Assembly: GCA_030739585.1 (NCBI GenBank)
Contig: JASLYX010000008.1
Location: 1 to 62,229, forward strand
DNA length: 62,229 nt
Reading direction: 5' to 3'
From: Candidatus Bathyarchaeota archaeon
GTDB lineage: Archaea > Thermoproteota > Bathyarchaeia > TCS64
Part shown: in pieces, positions 42,688 through 52,054 of the stretch
Layout of the letters: every line of letters begins with the position of its first letter
How positions within the stretch are numbered: the first letter of the stretch is position 1
The notes under the pieces: model-generated
What the model was told of the DNA's origin: nothing
Database searches by the model: none
The model's input: the letters and a program-made list of their open reading frames with translations, nothing else
Made by a program: the position numbers and the translations under genes

Positions 42688-43968
42688 TTATTCCTTCTTT
42701 TTTGTCTCAGAATTGTCTAATGACTCGGAAGCCTCTATATTATCCGCTGCTAATTGCTTTTCGGGGATACCAGCTACTTTAACTTTAGGAGCCTTTTCTA
42801 TAGCTGGGCACTCTTCTATGGTTAAAGCAAGTTCTTTTGAACTCTCTATATCTATAGTTGAATCTACTAGCTTGCGCGTCTCTAGAGTATCCACCTCTAG
42901 GACATCAATTGTAATTGTCTCAAGATCTTTCTTCGGGGTTAATTCGGAGTCCTCAACCTTTAAGACGTCGGGTTCCGCTGGAGGTTTAATTTTTTTAACC
43001 GTGGGAGATTCTTTGACGGGAGAGGACTCTTGAATTTTCTCTTTTTCTTCGGTTACTTTTGATGCATCTGAGACTATTTCGCCAGGACTCAGGGCGGACT
43101 TATTATCTATGGATTGGGTCAATATTTCAGGCTCTGATACCTCAGCTGAAATATCGGCTATTGCCTCCGAACTCTCAGTTGTCTCAACTTCTGTGGATAC
43201 ACTTGTCACTAAAGTGTTTTCAGCATCATCTTGAGTATGTTCCAATGTTGTAAGGGGCCCTAAGCCTTCACCTTGCTTTGAAAGATCTTCTTCTAAAGCC
43301 TCTCCTCCCTCGACTGCATCAAGCTCTGTGCCTTTGGGTAGTTCAATCTCGTCCTCAGGATATTCAATTACTGGAAGCCCAGAGAGATCCACCTTATCAG
43401 GGAACTTGGCATCAGGAGGCACGATTACAACCGTAACGCCAAAGGTTCCCTTCTTTTGTTTGACTTGAATGACTGCTCTCCGGACATATCTTTGAGTAGG
43501 TTCCCCCGCCTTTGGAATATATCCATCAACAACCTTTTCGTAGCGCCCCCTATCGCTCCTAAGCTTTCCTTTGAGGAGGATCTCGCATCCTAGAGCTCCA
43601 GACTCCATGGTACGCCTCAGAGACCAAAAGAGGGCTCTCCTATAGTGAATGCCTCGCTCCAAGGCGTTAGCTATTCTTGCAGCCATGATTCGAGGGTCTA
43701 GTTCTGGGACCTCTACTTCCACCACAGTGATCTGGGGATTAGGTAGATGTAGTTCATTCTCTAAGCGCGCAGATGCCTGCCTTATGGCAGTACCCCTCTT
43801 CCCAATAACTCTCCCCGGCCTCATAGCATAGAGATTGATCTGAGTACCAAGAGGGGTCTTGGTGAGTGTGATACCTCCGTAGCCGGCTTGTTCGTACTCC
43901 TCAGCAAGGAGTTCGTCCACCTTAACTTTTAGGAGGGAATCTTGCACGATTTTCTTGACTAAAGACAT
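42688..43968 (-). CDS. rps3: Ribosomal protein uS3 with a roughly 200-residue acidic C-terminal extension
   Basis: 426 residues. The KH domain ('RPGRVIGKRGTAIRQASARL') and the C-terminal S3 domain ('GYIPKAGEPTQRYVRRAVIQ') fill the first 210 or so. From there to the end the chain is low-complexity and strongly acidic (Glu, Asp, Ser, Thr; e.g. 'TEVETTESSEAIADISAEVS'). Archaeal S3 is usually 200-260 residues, so the tail doubles the protein. It is one open frame with normal codon use and no sign of fusion to a known domain. Confidence 0.95.
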   Translation of the reverse strand: MSLVKKIVQDSLLKVKVDELLAEEYEQAGYGGITLTKTPLGTQINLYAMRPGRVIGKRGTAIRQASARLENELHLPNPQITVVEVEVPELDPRIMAARIANALERGIHYRRALFWSLRRTMESGALGCEILLKGKLRSDRGRYEKVVDGYIPKAGEPTQRYVRRAVIQVKQKKGTFGVTVVIVPPDAKFPDKVDLSGLPVIEYPEDEIELPKGTELDAVEGGEALEEDLSKQGEGLGPLTTLEHTQDDAENTLVTSVSTEVETTESSEAIADISAEVSEPEILTQSIDNKSALSPGEIVSDASKVTEEKEKIQESSPVKESPTVKKIKPPAEPDVLKVEDSELTPKKDLETITIDVLEVDTLETRKLVDSTIDIESSKELALTIEECPAIEKAPKVKVAGIPEKQLAADNIEASESLDNSETKKKE

Positions 43969-44450
43969 TAAAATTCCTCGACGGCGATCTCTATATGAGT
44001 CAGGTGGTTATAGTGAGGTGAGGACCTCCCGAAAGCCCTAGGTATAAAATTACGTACAACGCGTGCTCTATTGGAAGCTATGTGAATAATCTTAAGACGT
44101 TCCGAATACAAGCCCTTGAACTCTGCGTTTGACTCAACGCTGTTTAGGACCTTAAGTATAACCCCCGCAGCTTTTTGGGGGAAACGCCCCGCATCAAAAC
44201 CCTGAGCTCTTTTACGATGAGCGACCTTTTTATTATGTCTCCTGTAAGGAATTGGCGTTTTAATTGCTATAACCCCTTCCAAGATCTCTTTTGCCTTTTC
44301 GAGCCTCATCCCCTTAATGTAATTACAAATCTCCCTCGCTGCTTTTGGGGATATTCTTAAGTCCCTACCACTGGCTATCGCGGTCCTATCGGGGTCAAGC
44401 CCATTAATCGAATACTTGAACGAGGGCATATACGCACCGTACGCCCCCAT
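43968..44450 (-). CDS. rpl22: Ribosomal protein uL22
   Basis: 160 residues: 'DLRISPKAAREICNYIKGMR', 'VAHRKRAQGFDAGRFPQKAA' and 'RVVRNFIPRAFGRSSPHYNH' are the uL22 blocks. Two possible ATG starts (44450 and 44429). A TATA-like TTTTTATAAG lies 20-30 bases upstream of 44450, favouring a leaderless start here. Its last base pair region overlaps the S3 start. Confidence 0.95.
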   Translation of the reverse strand: MGAYGAYMPSFKYSINGLDPDRTAIASGRDLRISPKAAREICNYIKGMRLEKAKEILEGVIAIKTPIPYRRHNKKVAHRKRAQGFDAGRFPQKAAGVILKVLNSVESNAEFKGLYSERLKIIHIASNRARVVRNFIPRAFGRSSPHYNHLTHIEIAVEEF

Positions 44451-44607
44451 AAACTATGGTTTCTTATAAAAACCTTTTTGAACGGATTAAAAGCTTGAAA
44501 AGGCGTCAATATCATGAAAGAGTATTAAATATTGAGAATTTAGATTGAATTTTTGAAAATATAGTTAAAGGGGTATTGAAGATTTATGTTACGGGTAGAA
44601 GAATCAG
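44451..44607 (-). promoter_or_regulatory. Internal promoter region between S19 and L22
   Basis: A 157-base A+T-rich gap, the largest inside the L3-L29 block. On the minus strand it holds TTTTTATAAG around 44464-44475, some 20 bases before the L22 ATG. The first part after the S19 stop may end some transcripts. So the superoperon probably has a second entry point here. Confidence 0.5.
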
Positions 44608-44997
44608 CTATTTAAGAGGAATGTACATGGAACTCCTTGATGCCCCAATACCAGGACGACCATGCCTTACAGGTCTGTTTGTGATAGCATATTCACCTAA
44701 GTAATGCCCTACTTTTTTAATGTCGATCCTCACCTCGATAAACTCGATACCATTGAAAACGTGTACGATCTTACCAACCATCTCGGGAAGAATTACAAGA
44801 TCCCTTATGTGGGTCCTGACGGGCTTTTTTTCAGGGACCCATGCTCTAATTTTTTCAATAAGTATTCTCTGCCTATCGCTAATTCCCCTACGAAGACTTC
44901 GCCTCATTCTAGAGGGAAGGAGACCAATAAACTGGTCCATGGAAAGAGTTTTTAGATCTTCTTCGTTCCGACCCTTATAGAGGAATTCTCTTGGCAT
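44608..44997 (-). CDS. rps19: Ribosomal protein uS19
   Basis: 129 residues: 'RTHIRDLVILPEMVGKIVHV', 'EFIEVRIDIKKVGHYLGEYA' and the final 'PGIGASRSSMYIPLK' are typical. Starts 41 bases after L2. Confidence 0.95.
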   Translation of the reverse strand: MPREFLYKGRNEEDLKTLSMDQFIGLLPSRMRRSLRRGISDRQRILIEKIRAWVPEKKPVRTHIRDLVILPEMVGKIVHVFNGIEFIEVRIDIKKVGHYLGEYAITNRPVRHGRPGIGASRSSMYIPLK

Positions 44998-45038
44998 TTC
45001 GACTTCACCAATTCAATACAGCTATATAGGGATTTGGG

Positions 45039-45767
45039 CTAGGAGCCTCTTTCCCTCTTCTTTTTCCCTGAATTCCGAGCGGCGATGAGACCAACCTTCT
45101 TCCCCGGTGGCGCATGTCTGGAGACAGTTGTTGATTTACCTGGCCGCCTATGGCGTCCTCCACCGTGAGGATGGGAGGCCGCAGTCATCTTAACTCCTTT
45201 CGTTACCGGGTAGACCTGATTCTTCGCCCGCTTGAGATAGAACCTTTCTCCCGCCTTCAGGAAGGGCTTTTCGGTGCGGCCACCACCCGCTACAATGCCG
45301 ATGGTAGCCCTACACTTATTGGAGAGCTGGACATTCCTCTTAGAAGGAAGCTTCACAGTAGTTTTTTCCCCTCTATGAGCAACCACTATAGCAAAGCTTC
45401 CGGAGGACTTTGCGATCTTTCCGCCATCCCCTGGCCTTAGCTCTAGATTACAAACCATTGTACTTTCAGGAATAGACCCAAGTGGAAGGACATTACCGAC
45501 CTTCGCAGCAGCTTTAGAGCCTAAAGAGATCTCTTGGTCGATATAAACTCCCTCAGGTGCTGCTACATAATATCCATTTTCTTGGTTAAGTTTAATATAT
45601 GCGAGTGGTGCACCTCTTCCAGTCTCATGGCGAAGACTTGAGACTACTCCGATAACAGTCTCAAAACTCATGGGGGGATAGCTAGTAGGGGCTATCTTCC
45701 CCATCGACTTGGCTTTAAAGACGGAGCCACCCCGACCGCGCCGTTGAACCCTGAGCTTTTTACCCAT
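45039..45767 (-). CDS. rpl2: Ribosomal protein uL2
   Basis: 242 residues. The C-terminal block 'TAASHPHGGGRHRRPGKSTT' includes the conserved His near the peptidyl-transferase centre. 'GKKLRVQRRGRGGSVFKAKS' is the archaeal N-terminus. Starts nine bases after L23. Confidence 0.96.
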   Translation of the reverse strand: MGKKLRVQRRGRGGSVFKAKSMGKIAPTSYPPMSFETVIGVVSSLRHETGRGAPLAYIKLNQENGYYVAAPEGVYIDQEISLGSKAAAKVGNVLPLGSIPESTMVCNLELRPGDGGKIAKSSGSFAIVVAHRGEKTTVKLPSKRNVQLSNKCRATIGIVAGGGRTEKPFLKAGERFYLKRAKNQVYPVTKGVKMTAASHPHGGGRHRRPGKSTTVSRHAPPGKKVGLIAARNSGKKKRERGS

Positions 45768-45776
45768 TTATTACAC

Positions 45777-46037
45777 CTATAAAATTCCCAGCCTTATGGC
45801 TAGATCTGATGAGTTATGTGATTCTGTGAGTTTCACAAAGGCTTTTTTGACGCTCTTTCTGCTGATGAGCGTGTTAACCGACTTTACTTCAACTCTATAA
45901 AGACTCTGGACAGCCTTTGATATATCGTGCTTTGTAGCGTTCCTATTTACGATGAAAACAAGCTTATTTTCATTCTCGATCATATATACAGATCTCTCCG
46001 TCATTAAAGGATAGAGGATAACATCATGGGGATTCAT
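45777..46037 (-). CDS. rpl23: Ribosomal protein uL23
   Basis: 86 residues: 'YPLMTERSVYMIENENKLVF' and 'KSVNTLISRKSVKKAFVKL'. It is the docking point for SRP and Sec at the tunnel exit. Overlaps the L4 end by four bases. Confidence 0.95.
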   Translation of the reverse strand: MNPHDVILYPLMTERSVYMIENENKLVFIVNRNATKHDISKAVQSLYRVEVKSVNTLISRKSVKKAFVKLTESHNSSDLAIRLGIL

Positions 46038-46822
46038 ATGTTTCCGCCTCCCCAGACCTTGTCGAGAGCATTAAAAGCGGATTCTGTCCAAACTACTAAC
46101 CGTCCGGGATGTGCTCCTGGGGCAAGTAACTCAGCGTTCAGGTTCCGGACGTTAACTATGTCAACTCCTGGCAGGTTCATAGCAGCTTTAACTATACCAA
46201 GATCCTCCGAGATAACGATCAAAGGACCTTTGCCTTCCTTTTTTTTCCTACCTCTAGTCTTGCCTCTACCTGCTCTTATTTTTTTCCTGTCGGCTCTCTC
46301 AACGTCGGGCCAGATTCCGAGCTTCTGGAAGAGGATCTTTACTTCCCTAGTTTTCTTTAGGCTCTGCATCTCATCGTCTACGATAATAGGGAGCTGGCTA
46401 ATAGTATCAACCGAATGCCCACGGTGGGCAACTACCTCCCGTTTTGCTGAGGCGGCGATGCTGGACCTTATAGCTAGTCGTCGCTCTTTCTTGTTAATCT
46501 CTTTCCTAATGATCTTTTCCGATTTAGGGGGGAAAGCAGCATGACCCCCTACAATGCTTACACCAAAGGCTGCTCTACTACTCCCTTTTTGCCGAGGAAC
46601 ACGGGACATGCCCCTGCCGGTACCCCATGATTCGGCGCTAGTCCGCTTCCCCGCACGAGGGTCTCTACCTTGTGGCTGGAATCTATGAGACTGTTGAAAC
46701 AAGACAGCTTTTTTAATCAAATCAGGCCTAATAGGGGTCTGAAAAATTATTGGTATTTCAAGATCGCCTTTTTTCTCGTTTTCGAGATTGAGCACAGTGG
46801 CATTCATATTAGTTCTCTCCAT
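46034..46822 (-). CDS. rpl4: Ribosomal protein uL4
   Basis: 262 residues: 'QGRDPRAGKRTSAESWGTGR' and 'GGHAAFPPKSEKIIRKEINK' form the tunnel loop, with 'LNAELLAPGAHPGRLVVWTE' at the C-terminus. Overlaps L3 by 14 bases. Confidence 0.96.
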   Translation of the reverse strand: MERTNMNATVLNLENEKKGDLEIPIIFQTPIRPDLIKKAVLFQQSHRFQPQGRDPRAGKRTSAESWGTGRGMSRVPRQKGSSRAAFGVSIVGGHAAFPPKSEKIIRKEINKKERRLAIRSSIAASAKREVVAHRGHSVDTISQLPIIVDDEMQSLKKTREVKILFQKLGIWPDVERADRKKIRAGRGKTRGRKKKEGKGPLIVISEDLGIVKAAMNLPGVDIVNVRNLNAELLAPGAHPGRLVVWTESAFNALDKVWGGGNI

Positions 46823-47813
46823 TCCTGAACTCCGTGTTAAGATAAGTGACTTTGATTGGGTCCAAGGGATTTTTCAATCTCCGTGACGCCTTTCTCAAAG
46901 TTATAAGCCTCTTAGCTGGGCCCATGACACTCCCTTTAAGGAGAACATAGTCTCCTTGAAGATTGCCGTAACTCTTGAATCCCCCTGCAGGGGTCACCCT
47001 CTTAAAGTCTGAGCCCATAAGAAGGATGCGCTTGTTACGCTCCATCCTATTGTGAAGACCCATCTGGCCAGCTCGGGGGACACCTGGCATTACACGCCGT
47101 GGCTTCCATGGACCTATGGATGCGACGCCTCGTTTGGTTTTCCTGGATTTCCTTTGAAGAATCCTGACGCCCCAACGCTTTACTGGGCCTTGAAATCCCT
47201 TACCCTTGGTAACGCCTATAATATCGATCGTCTCACCTAGTTTGAAGATATCAGAAATTCCTTTACGTTCTCCAAAAAGCCCTTTAGCGTACTCCAGTTG
47301 ATCCGGTATAGAGCCACCTCCAATGGCTATCTCTAAGATGTCCGCATTTTTCTTGGAGACCCCAGCTTTGTGGGGCTGGGTTGCAGCAATAACTCTTAAC
47401 TGGTGGATCCTGTCAACGAATCTATCGAGAATCTTGAGGCCACTATCAGGTTTTATACCTCTAATAGTTTTAATCGTCTTGAGGACGTTTATGGGTAGAT
47501 CATCCATCCATGCCTCGGCTATAGCCTTGAGGCCATCATAAGTTTTCTCGTATCCCCTGATTCCTACGATAGTCATAGGAGGTACATCGATAATAGTCGC
47601 AGCATTTTTCATCTCCATCCCAAAATCAGGGGAATTAGGCCTGTCCTCAATGACGAAAGCGTGAGTCATGCCGGCTTTATAGCCTGCAAAGCCTAGGAGA
47701 TGGGGGTCACCTCTGGCCTCAGGCCAGAATCTCACCCTGCCGTTTATATTCTTGGCTCGTTTTCTTGGCGAGAACGCCCGGGAACCACGTTTAGGTGATC
47801 GTACTCTAGGCAC
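46809..47813 (-). CDS. rpl3: Ribosomal protein uL3
   Basis: 334 residues and first gene of the superoperon. 'LLGFAGYKAGMTHAFVIEDR', 'IDIIGVTKGKGFQGPVKRWG' and 'GQMGLHNRMERNKRILLMG' are conserved. The start is GTG at 47813. A TATA box about 52 bases upstream drives the operon. The SPOUT methyltransferase usually found beside it lies at 27524 instead. Confidence 0.96.
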   Translation of the reverse strand: MPRVRSPKRGSRAFSPRKRAKNINGRVRFWPEARGDPHLLGFAGYKAGMTHAFVIEDRPNSPDFGMEMKNAATIIDVPPMTIVGIRGYEKTYDGLKAIAEAWMDDLPINVLKTIKTIRGIKPDSGLKILDRFVDRIHQLRVIAATQPHKAGVSKKNADILEIAIGGGSIPDQLEYAKGLFGERKGISDIFKLGETIDIIGVTKGKGFQGPVKRWGVRILQRKSRKTKRGVASIGPWKPRRVMPGVPRAGQMGLHNRMERNKRILLMGSDFKRVTPAGGFKSYGNLQGDYVLLKGSVMGPAKRLITLRKASRRLKNPLDPIKVTYLNTEFRNGEN

Positions 47814-48315
47814 AAATACTCAACTCATTTTTTTTGCTAGTTGTTAAGAAACAACGCAACAGAGATTTAAATGATTCGTATAGAGTTAAAAAAGGGAATA
47901 AGCCAGTTTACATTCGTCTACTTCGGAATTTAGTCTCTTTTCAAGGGAATTTGAGTTTTTATTTCTTTTTAATCAAGGAAATGAAGGGAATATAAAGAGA
48001 CATTAAAAATAATTTTAAAAACCGTTAAATATACTATTAATATTCGATTTATTTTAGGTAAAATTATTTTGCTAGTAGAGACATTTGTTTAAAGCTTGAT
48101 CTTTTGATCACCATGTTGGAGTTTAGCATTATGGAGAACAACGTTCATTGAAACATATTGCATCTATCTTTAACAAAATTAGCTTTTTCATTGATCCGTT
48201 GTACATTTCCTTTCAACCCTTGATTAAGTACTTTGAATTAACTGCATGAAATATATATAATATTTGAACTATCAGGAAGATTGAGTTAGGAGATCAAACG
48301 CTGACGCGCCGGGGT
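47814..48315. other. A+T-rich promoter region of the ribosomal superoperon
   Basis: 502 bases without an ORF. On the minus strand ATTTAAAT at 47865-47872 is the probable TATA box for L3. The rest is very rich in A and T (especially 47930-48060) and could also hold the end of the nth transcript. No tRNA or other RNA gene was seen. Confidence 0.5.
47865..47872 (-). promoter_or_regulatory. TATA box of the L3 superoperon
   Basis: The palindromic ATTTAAAT, about 52 bases before the GTG of L3, leaves room for a short leader of about 25 bases. Confidence 0.55.
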
Positions 48316-49026
48316 TCAGTCATCATTTCCCGTATTTAGGTATTTGCTGGAGTATAAACAGAGATCTTCTAGGAGACAAATATAACATCGAGGATTTCTG
48401 GATTTACAGATCTCCCGGCCAAAACGTATGAGGAAAACATGGATGTCCTGGCGTCTATCTAAGGCAGTGGCGGCTTCAAGGGTTAGCCTGACTTTGTCGT
48501 ATGTAGCATTTAGGGGGACAACCCCAAGGCGCTGAGAGATTCTGAAAATGTGCCTATCGACAGGTACTATATTGCTTCCCGTAGCAAACATGAGGGTAAC
48601 ATCAGCGGTCTTAGGCCCTACACCTGGGAGACTCATGAGATCTTTTCTTGCCTGGGAAAAAGGTTTCTTCATTACTTGGTCCAGTGAACCTTGGAAGCGC
48701 TCAAGAATCTCCTTTGATACATTTTTGAGGACCTTGCTCCGCTGGTTGTACATCCCGGCTGGACGGATAGCTTCAATGATGTCTTCAAGGGGTGCGGTTG
48801 CAAGACTATCTGGAGTTATTCCGATCATCTCCTCAAGGCGGGTCTGCGCAGTGGAACGGTTCCTACCGTTGGTGTTCTGGCTCAAAATAGTACCAACGAG
48901 GGATCTAAAGGGATCGTTAGATGTGTGGCGCCAGGTACGTTTGTAAAAGTTCAGGAGTCGGGCGACAACCTCTTCAGCTCTACTGGACAATACTATATTC
49001 ATCCTTGGCCTCGGGGGCTTGAGCAA
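48316..49026 (-). CDS. nth: Endonuclease III (DNA glycosylase/AP lyase)
   Basis: 236 residues. The helix-hairpin-helix 'LMSLPGVGPKTADVTL' with catalytic Lys, the catalytic Asp in 'VPVDRHIFRISQRLG' and the C-terminal [4Fe-4S] loop 'CKSRNPRCYICLLEDLC' (C-x6-C-x2-C-x5-C) are all intact. It removes oxidised pyrimidines. The start may be at 49026 or at an ATG eight codons on (MNIVLSSR). It overlaps the end of hflX by 46 bases. Confidence 0.95.
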   Translation of the reverse strand: MLKPPRPRMNIVLSSRAEEVVARLLNFYKRTWRHTSNDPFRSLVGTILSQNTNGRNRSTAQTRLEEMIGITPDSLATAPLEDIIEAIRPAGMYNQRSKVLKNVSKEILERFQGSLDQVMKKPFSQARKDLMSLPGVGPKTADVTLMFATGSNIVPVDRHIFRISQRLGVVPLNATYDKVRLTLEAATALDRRQDIHVFLIRFGREICKSRNPRCYICLLEDLCLYSSKYLNTGNDD

Positions 49027-50197
49027 GCCGGATGAGCTGAGCTTTAAGGGTCATAAGAAGTTCATTAAGGTTAGTCCTTTCCTTGGCAGAGACAGTGGTC
49101 CAAGGGAGACCCTTACGCTCAAGGTTAAGCTCTTTACCTAGGTTGACGGCAGCGGGATTTAGATCAATTTTATTGAACACAATAAGGATCTTCTCCCGAG
49201 GTATGTCCATCTCACTGAGGAGGCGGATTCCCTCTGCGATCTTGATCCGGAGGATAAGAAGGGCGTCAGTTGCGTCCAGAAGGAGGATGACCATATCAGC
49301 GCTCCTGAGGTCTTCAAGGTTAAGCTCGAAACTCTTGATGAGACGGGGGTTAAGGTCAATAACAAATCCTATGGTATCGATGAAAAGTAGTGTAGTTTCA
49401 TAATCGACAAAGCGGCGCTGGTATTTGCTGCTCAGGGTGGTGAAGGGCTTATCACTTACGGGCTTATTGTCACCAGTGATGGCGTTGAAGAGACTTGTCT
49501 TCCCGGCGTTGTAATAGCCAGCGACACAAATGGTGGGGTAACCGAGGCGGCGACGTTTTCTAATACGTTCGCGCTTTTCCTTGAGGAGTTTTTCGATATT
49601 TCGTTTGTTAGCGGCCTGGCGCCGGGTGAGTTCCCGCATCTGACTATGGAACGCGTACTCTCCCATACTCCGGAAGAATGGCCGGTCATTATGGAACCTA
49701 AGGTTAGCCTCGAGCTTGAAGTACGGAGCAAGCTTCTCCAGGCGGGCGGCCTCTATCTGGAGCTGGCTCAGGGTATCGGATGCCATACGATTGAAGATCT
49801 CTAGAGTAACCTCATAGCGGTCAACGACATCAACTCCAAGGGCCTGGATAAGGTTGAGTTTCTGGCTGCTACGGAGGAGATTATAGAAAACAATGATGTT
49901 GACGTTGTGTCTCCGTGCTTTCTTTGCGATCTCCTTGACCTTGCCACTTCCGATATGGTATTTTGCAAAGGGGCGGTGTCTACTTTGGACGACATTTCCG
50001 ATGACCTTGATGCCCATGGTCTCTATAAGGGTACGGAGCTCATTGAGCTTGAGATGGTATACTGTATGATCATGGACATTAGTCTTGAGCATGACGAGAA
50101 TGGCTCTGCCATCGACCTGAGTCTGCACAATAACTGTTGGATATCGGGAGGTTATGAATCTTCGTGAACGTAAAATACATGATCTTTTTAGATACAT
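48980..50197 (-). CDS. hflX: HflX-type ribosome-associated GTPase
   Basis: 405 residues. The N-terminal HflX domain includes 'QSRHRPFAKYHIGSGKVKEI', then a coiled coil, then the G domain: 'VAGYYNAGKTSLFNAITGD' (G1, normal Lys), 'FTTLSSKYQRRF' (G2), 'FIDTIGF' (G3) and 'VFNKIDL' (G4). It splits or rescues stalled ribosomes. The ATG at 50197 fits a TATA box at 50226-50236. The family match begins only near residue 30. Confidence 0.93.
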   Translation of the reverse strand: MYLKRSCILRSRRFITSRYPTVIVQTQVDGRAILVMLKTNVHDHTVYHLKLNELRTLIETMGIKVIGNVVQSRHRPFAKYHIGSGKVKEIAKKARRHNVNIIVFYNLLRSSQKLNLIQALGVDVVDRYEVTLEIFNRMASDTLSQLQIEAARLEKLAPYFKLEANLRFHNDRPFFRSMGEYAFHSQMRELTRRQAANKRNIEKLLKEKRERIRKRRRLGYPTICVAGYYNAGKTSLFNAITGDNKPVSDKPFTTLSSKYQRRFVDYETTLLFIDTIGFVIDLNPRLIKSFELNLEDLRSADMVILLLDATDALLILRIKIAEGIRLLSEMDIPREKILIVFNKIDLNPAAVNLGKELNLERKGLPWTTVSAKERTNLNELLMTLKAQLIRLAQAPEAKDEYSIVQ

Positions 50198-50638
50198 GAC
50201 AAGTCGTCTTTCTTTATTCTAAACCTTTTAAATGCAAGAAATTGTTATAAAACAATGGAAGTTAATCGCCCCCGCGACGTATCAAGAGCGCAATATCCTT
50301 TTAGAAGATAGAAAAAATAGACTTCACTCATTACACCCTGAAAGAAAGGAATACATCAGTACAATACTTGCTATTCCAGATTAAAGCGTCCAGAAGCTGG
50401 ATAGCTTTAATACACTTGTCACCTGTACAAGCGTTCTCGGCGACCATATGTTACGCGTGTAAAATAAATGATCTCTTAAGAGTGCACCCAAGAACCTGCC
50501 TGTGAGGGCGCAATTCATTAAGAAGAAGATTTTCATAATGGTCAATTGATGGTACAAACAATCTTTAGAATAATAACGCTTCGCGCGCACATCACCATCT
50601 TTAAATCAAACCACATATTGCCTAGAATAAGTGTTTGT
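50198..50638. other. Divergent promoter region between hflX and the M42 peptidase
   Basis: 441 bases with no credible gene. It holds a minus-strand TATA box for hflX (50226-50236, CATTTAAAAGG read on that strand) and a plus-strand one for the peptidase (TTTAAAT, 50600-50606, about 33 bases before its ATG). Both suggest leaderless messages. Confidence 0.5.
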
Positions 50639-51733
50639 ATGGTTCTAAATATTTATGAAACTCTTAATGAGTTAATTGAAGCTCCAGGAGTCCCTGGATT
50701 TGAGGAGCAACGAAGGAAAAAGATCATTGAACAATTTTCTCGGTATTGTGATACCGTTTCGGTAGATGTGATTGGAAACGTAATCGGAACCCTTGGCGAC
50801 GGCGAAAGATCCGTTATGATCAGCGGTCACTACGATCAACTTGGATTTATGATAAAGAATGTGGACGACAAAGGATATGCTAGCATCGTCAATGTAGGAG
50901 GATGGGATAAGAGGACAGCATACGGATTAAGGGTTAAAATCTGGGTAGGAGATGGACCAAACGATTATGTTATTGGTGTAATAAGCGCTGTTCCCCCACA
51001 TGTAACAAACCCATCAGAGAGGGAAAAAGTACCATCAATTGATAATATGACACTCGACTTTGGTGCAAGCAGCAAAGAAGAGGCAGTAAATATGGGCGTA
51101 CTCCCTGGATGCACCTGTACTCCAGATGCCCGCCTCGACTATCTTGGAAAAAAGGATTCAGACCTGGTCATAGCGCCTTCTTTCGATGATATTAGTGCAG
51201 TTGTGTCTCTCCTTGTGGCGCTCGAAGAGCTAAAAAAAGATCCCCCTGAAGGTCTAAAGATACATGTTGTAGCTACTGTGCAGGAAGAAGTTGGATTGAG
51301 GGGAGCCACTGTTTCGGGGTTTAATCTCAATCCATGGGTTACAATGAACTCAGATACGACAAGCGTTCTCGCCCCGGGGGTACCAGCATCAAAGGTCGGG
51401 AGTATAAATCTCGGAGAAGGTCCGATAATATGCTTAGGCCCGGCATTTAATAGGAAACTCTGGGAGCTTATGATGAAAGTTGCAGAGGAAGAGGGAATCC
51501 CGTATCAGAGGCGTGGAGTGCCAGCTAGGAGTGGGAACGACTCTTGGGCGCTCCAGATAGCGAGGGGAGGATCAATTTGCGGATTACTCTCGATGCCTAA
51601 CAGATATATGCACTCTGCCAACGAGGTTGTATCTCTAAAAGATATTGAAAACATTGGAAAGCTATTCGCTGCGACTGCAAAGGCTTTAACAACTTGCGAC
51701 ATGCCCCACACCGTCCAAGTTTTCAAGAGATAA
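50639..51733 (+). CDS. M42-family (TET/glutamyl) aminopeptidase
   Basis: 364 residues from the ATG at 50639 (MVLNIYETLNELIEAPGVPG), where the family match begins. An ATG 31 codons upstream is not supported. The co-catalytic metal site is complete: 'SGHYDQLGFM', 'PSFDDISAV', 'QEEVGLRGA' with the catalytic Glu, and 'MHSANEVV'. M42 enzymes form large tetrahedral shells that trim peptides left by the proteasome or import. It contrasts with the altered M28-like proteins of the two peptide modules. Confidence 0.94.
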   Translation: MVLNIYETLNELIEAPGVPGFEEQRRKKIIEQFSRYCDTVSVDVIGNVIGTLGDGERSVMISGHYDQLGFMIKNVDDKGYASIVNVGGWDKRTAYGLRVKIWVGDGPNDYVIGVISAVPPHVTNPSEREKVPSIDNMTLDFGASSKEEAVNMGVLPGCTCTPDARLDYLGKKDSDLVIAPSFDDISAVVSLLVALEELKKDPPEGLKIHVVATVQEEVGLRGATVSGFNLNPWVTMNSDTTSVLAPGVPASKVGSINLGEGPIICLGPAFNRKLWELMMKVAEEEGIPYQRRGVPARSGNDSWALQIARGGSICGLLSMPNRYMHSANEVVSLKDIENIGKLFAATAKALTTCDMPHTVQVFKR

Positions 51734-52054
51734 CTTTTTGAAAGTCAAGATGACAACAGCATAATCTTTTTTGCCGATTCCTCGGATTATCCGGGGAGAC
51801 CTCGGCTATAGAATGAGATAACTCGTTAGGGAGCACCTCTCAATACGTGACTATATTTTAGATTTTGAAGGGGCATTTGAGGGAGCACTGTTTATTCAGA
51901 AAAGGAAAACATAAGAATGATTCTACATGTTCAAGATAACTCTAGTTTAAAGTAGTGAACTTTTTTGAGACCACTCATGTAATAAAAGCACAAAAAAGAA
52001 AAGAGGAAAAACTTGGAACAGAGATTATAGGTCTAAAAAGAAAAGAAAAAATCT
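51734..52054. other. Intergenic region between convergent M42 and PqqD-like genes
   Basis: 321 bases. T-rich runs near 51765 end the M42 transcript. The right part is purine-rich and contains only an open frame that is the reverse of the PqqD-like gene. I see no gene. Confidence 0.4.
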
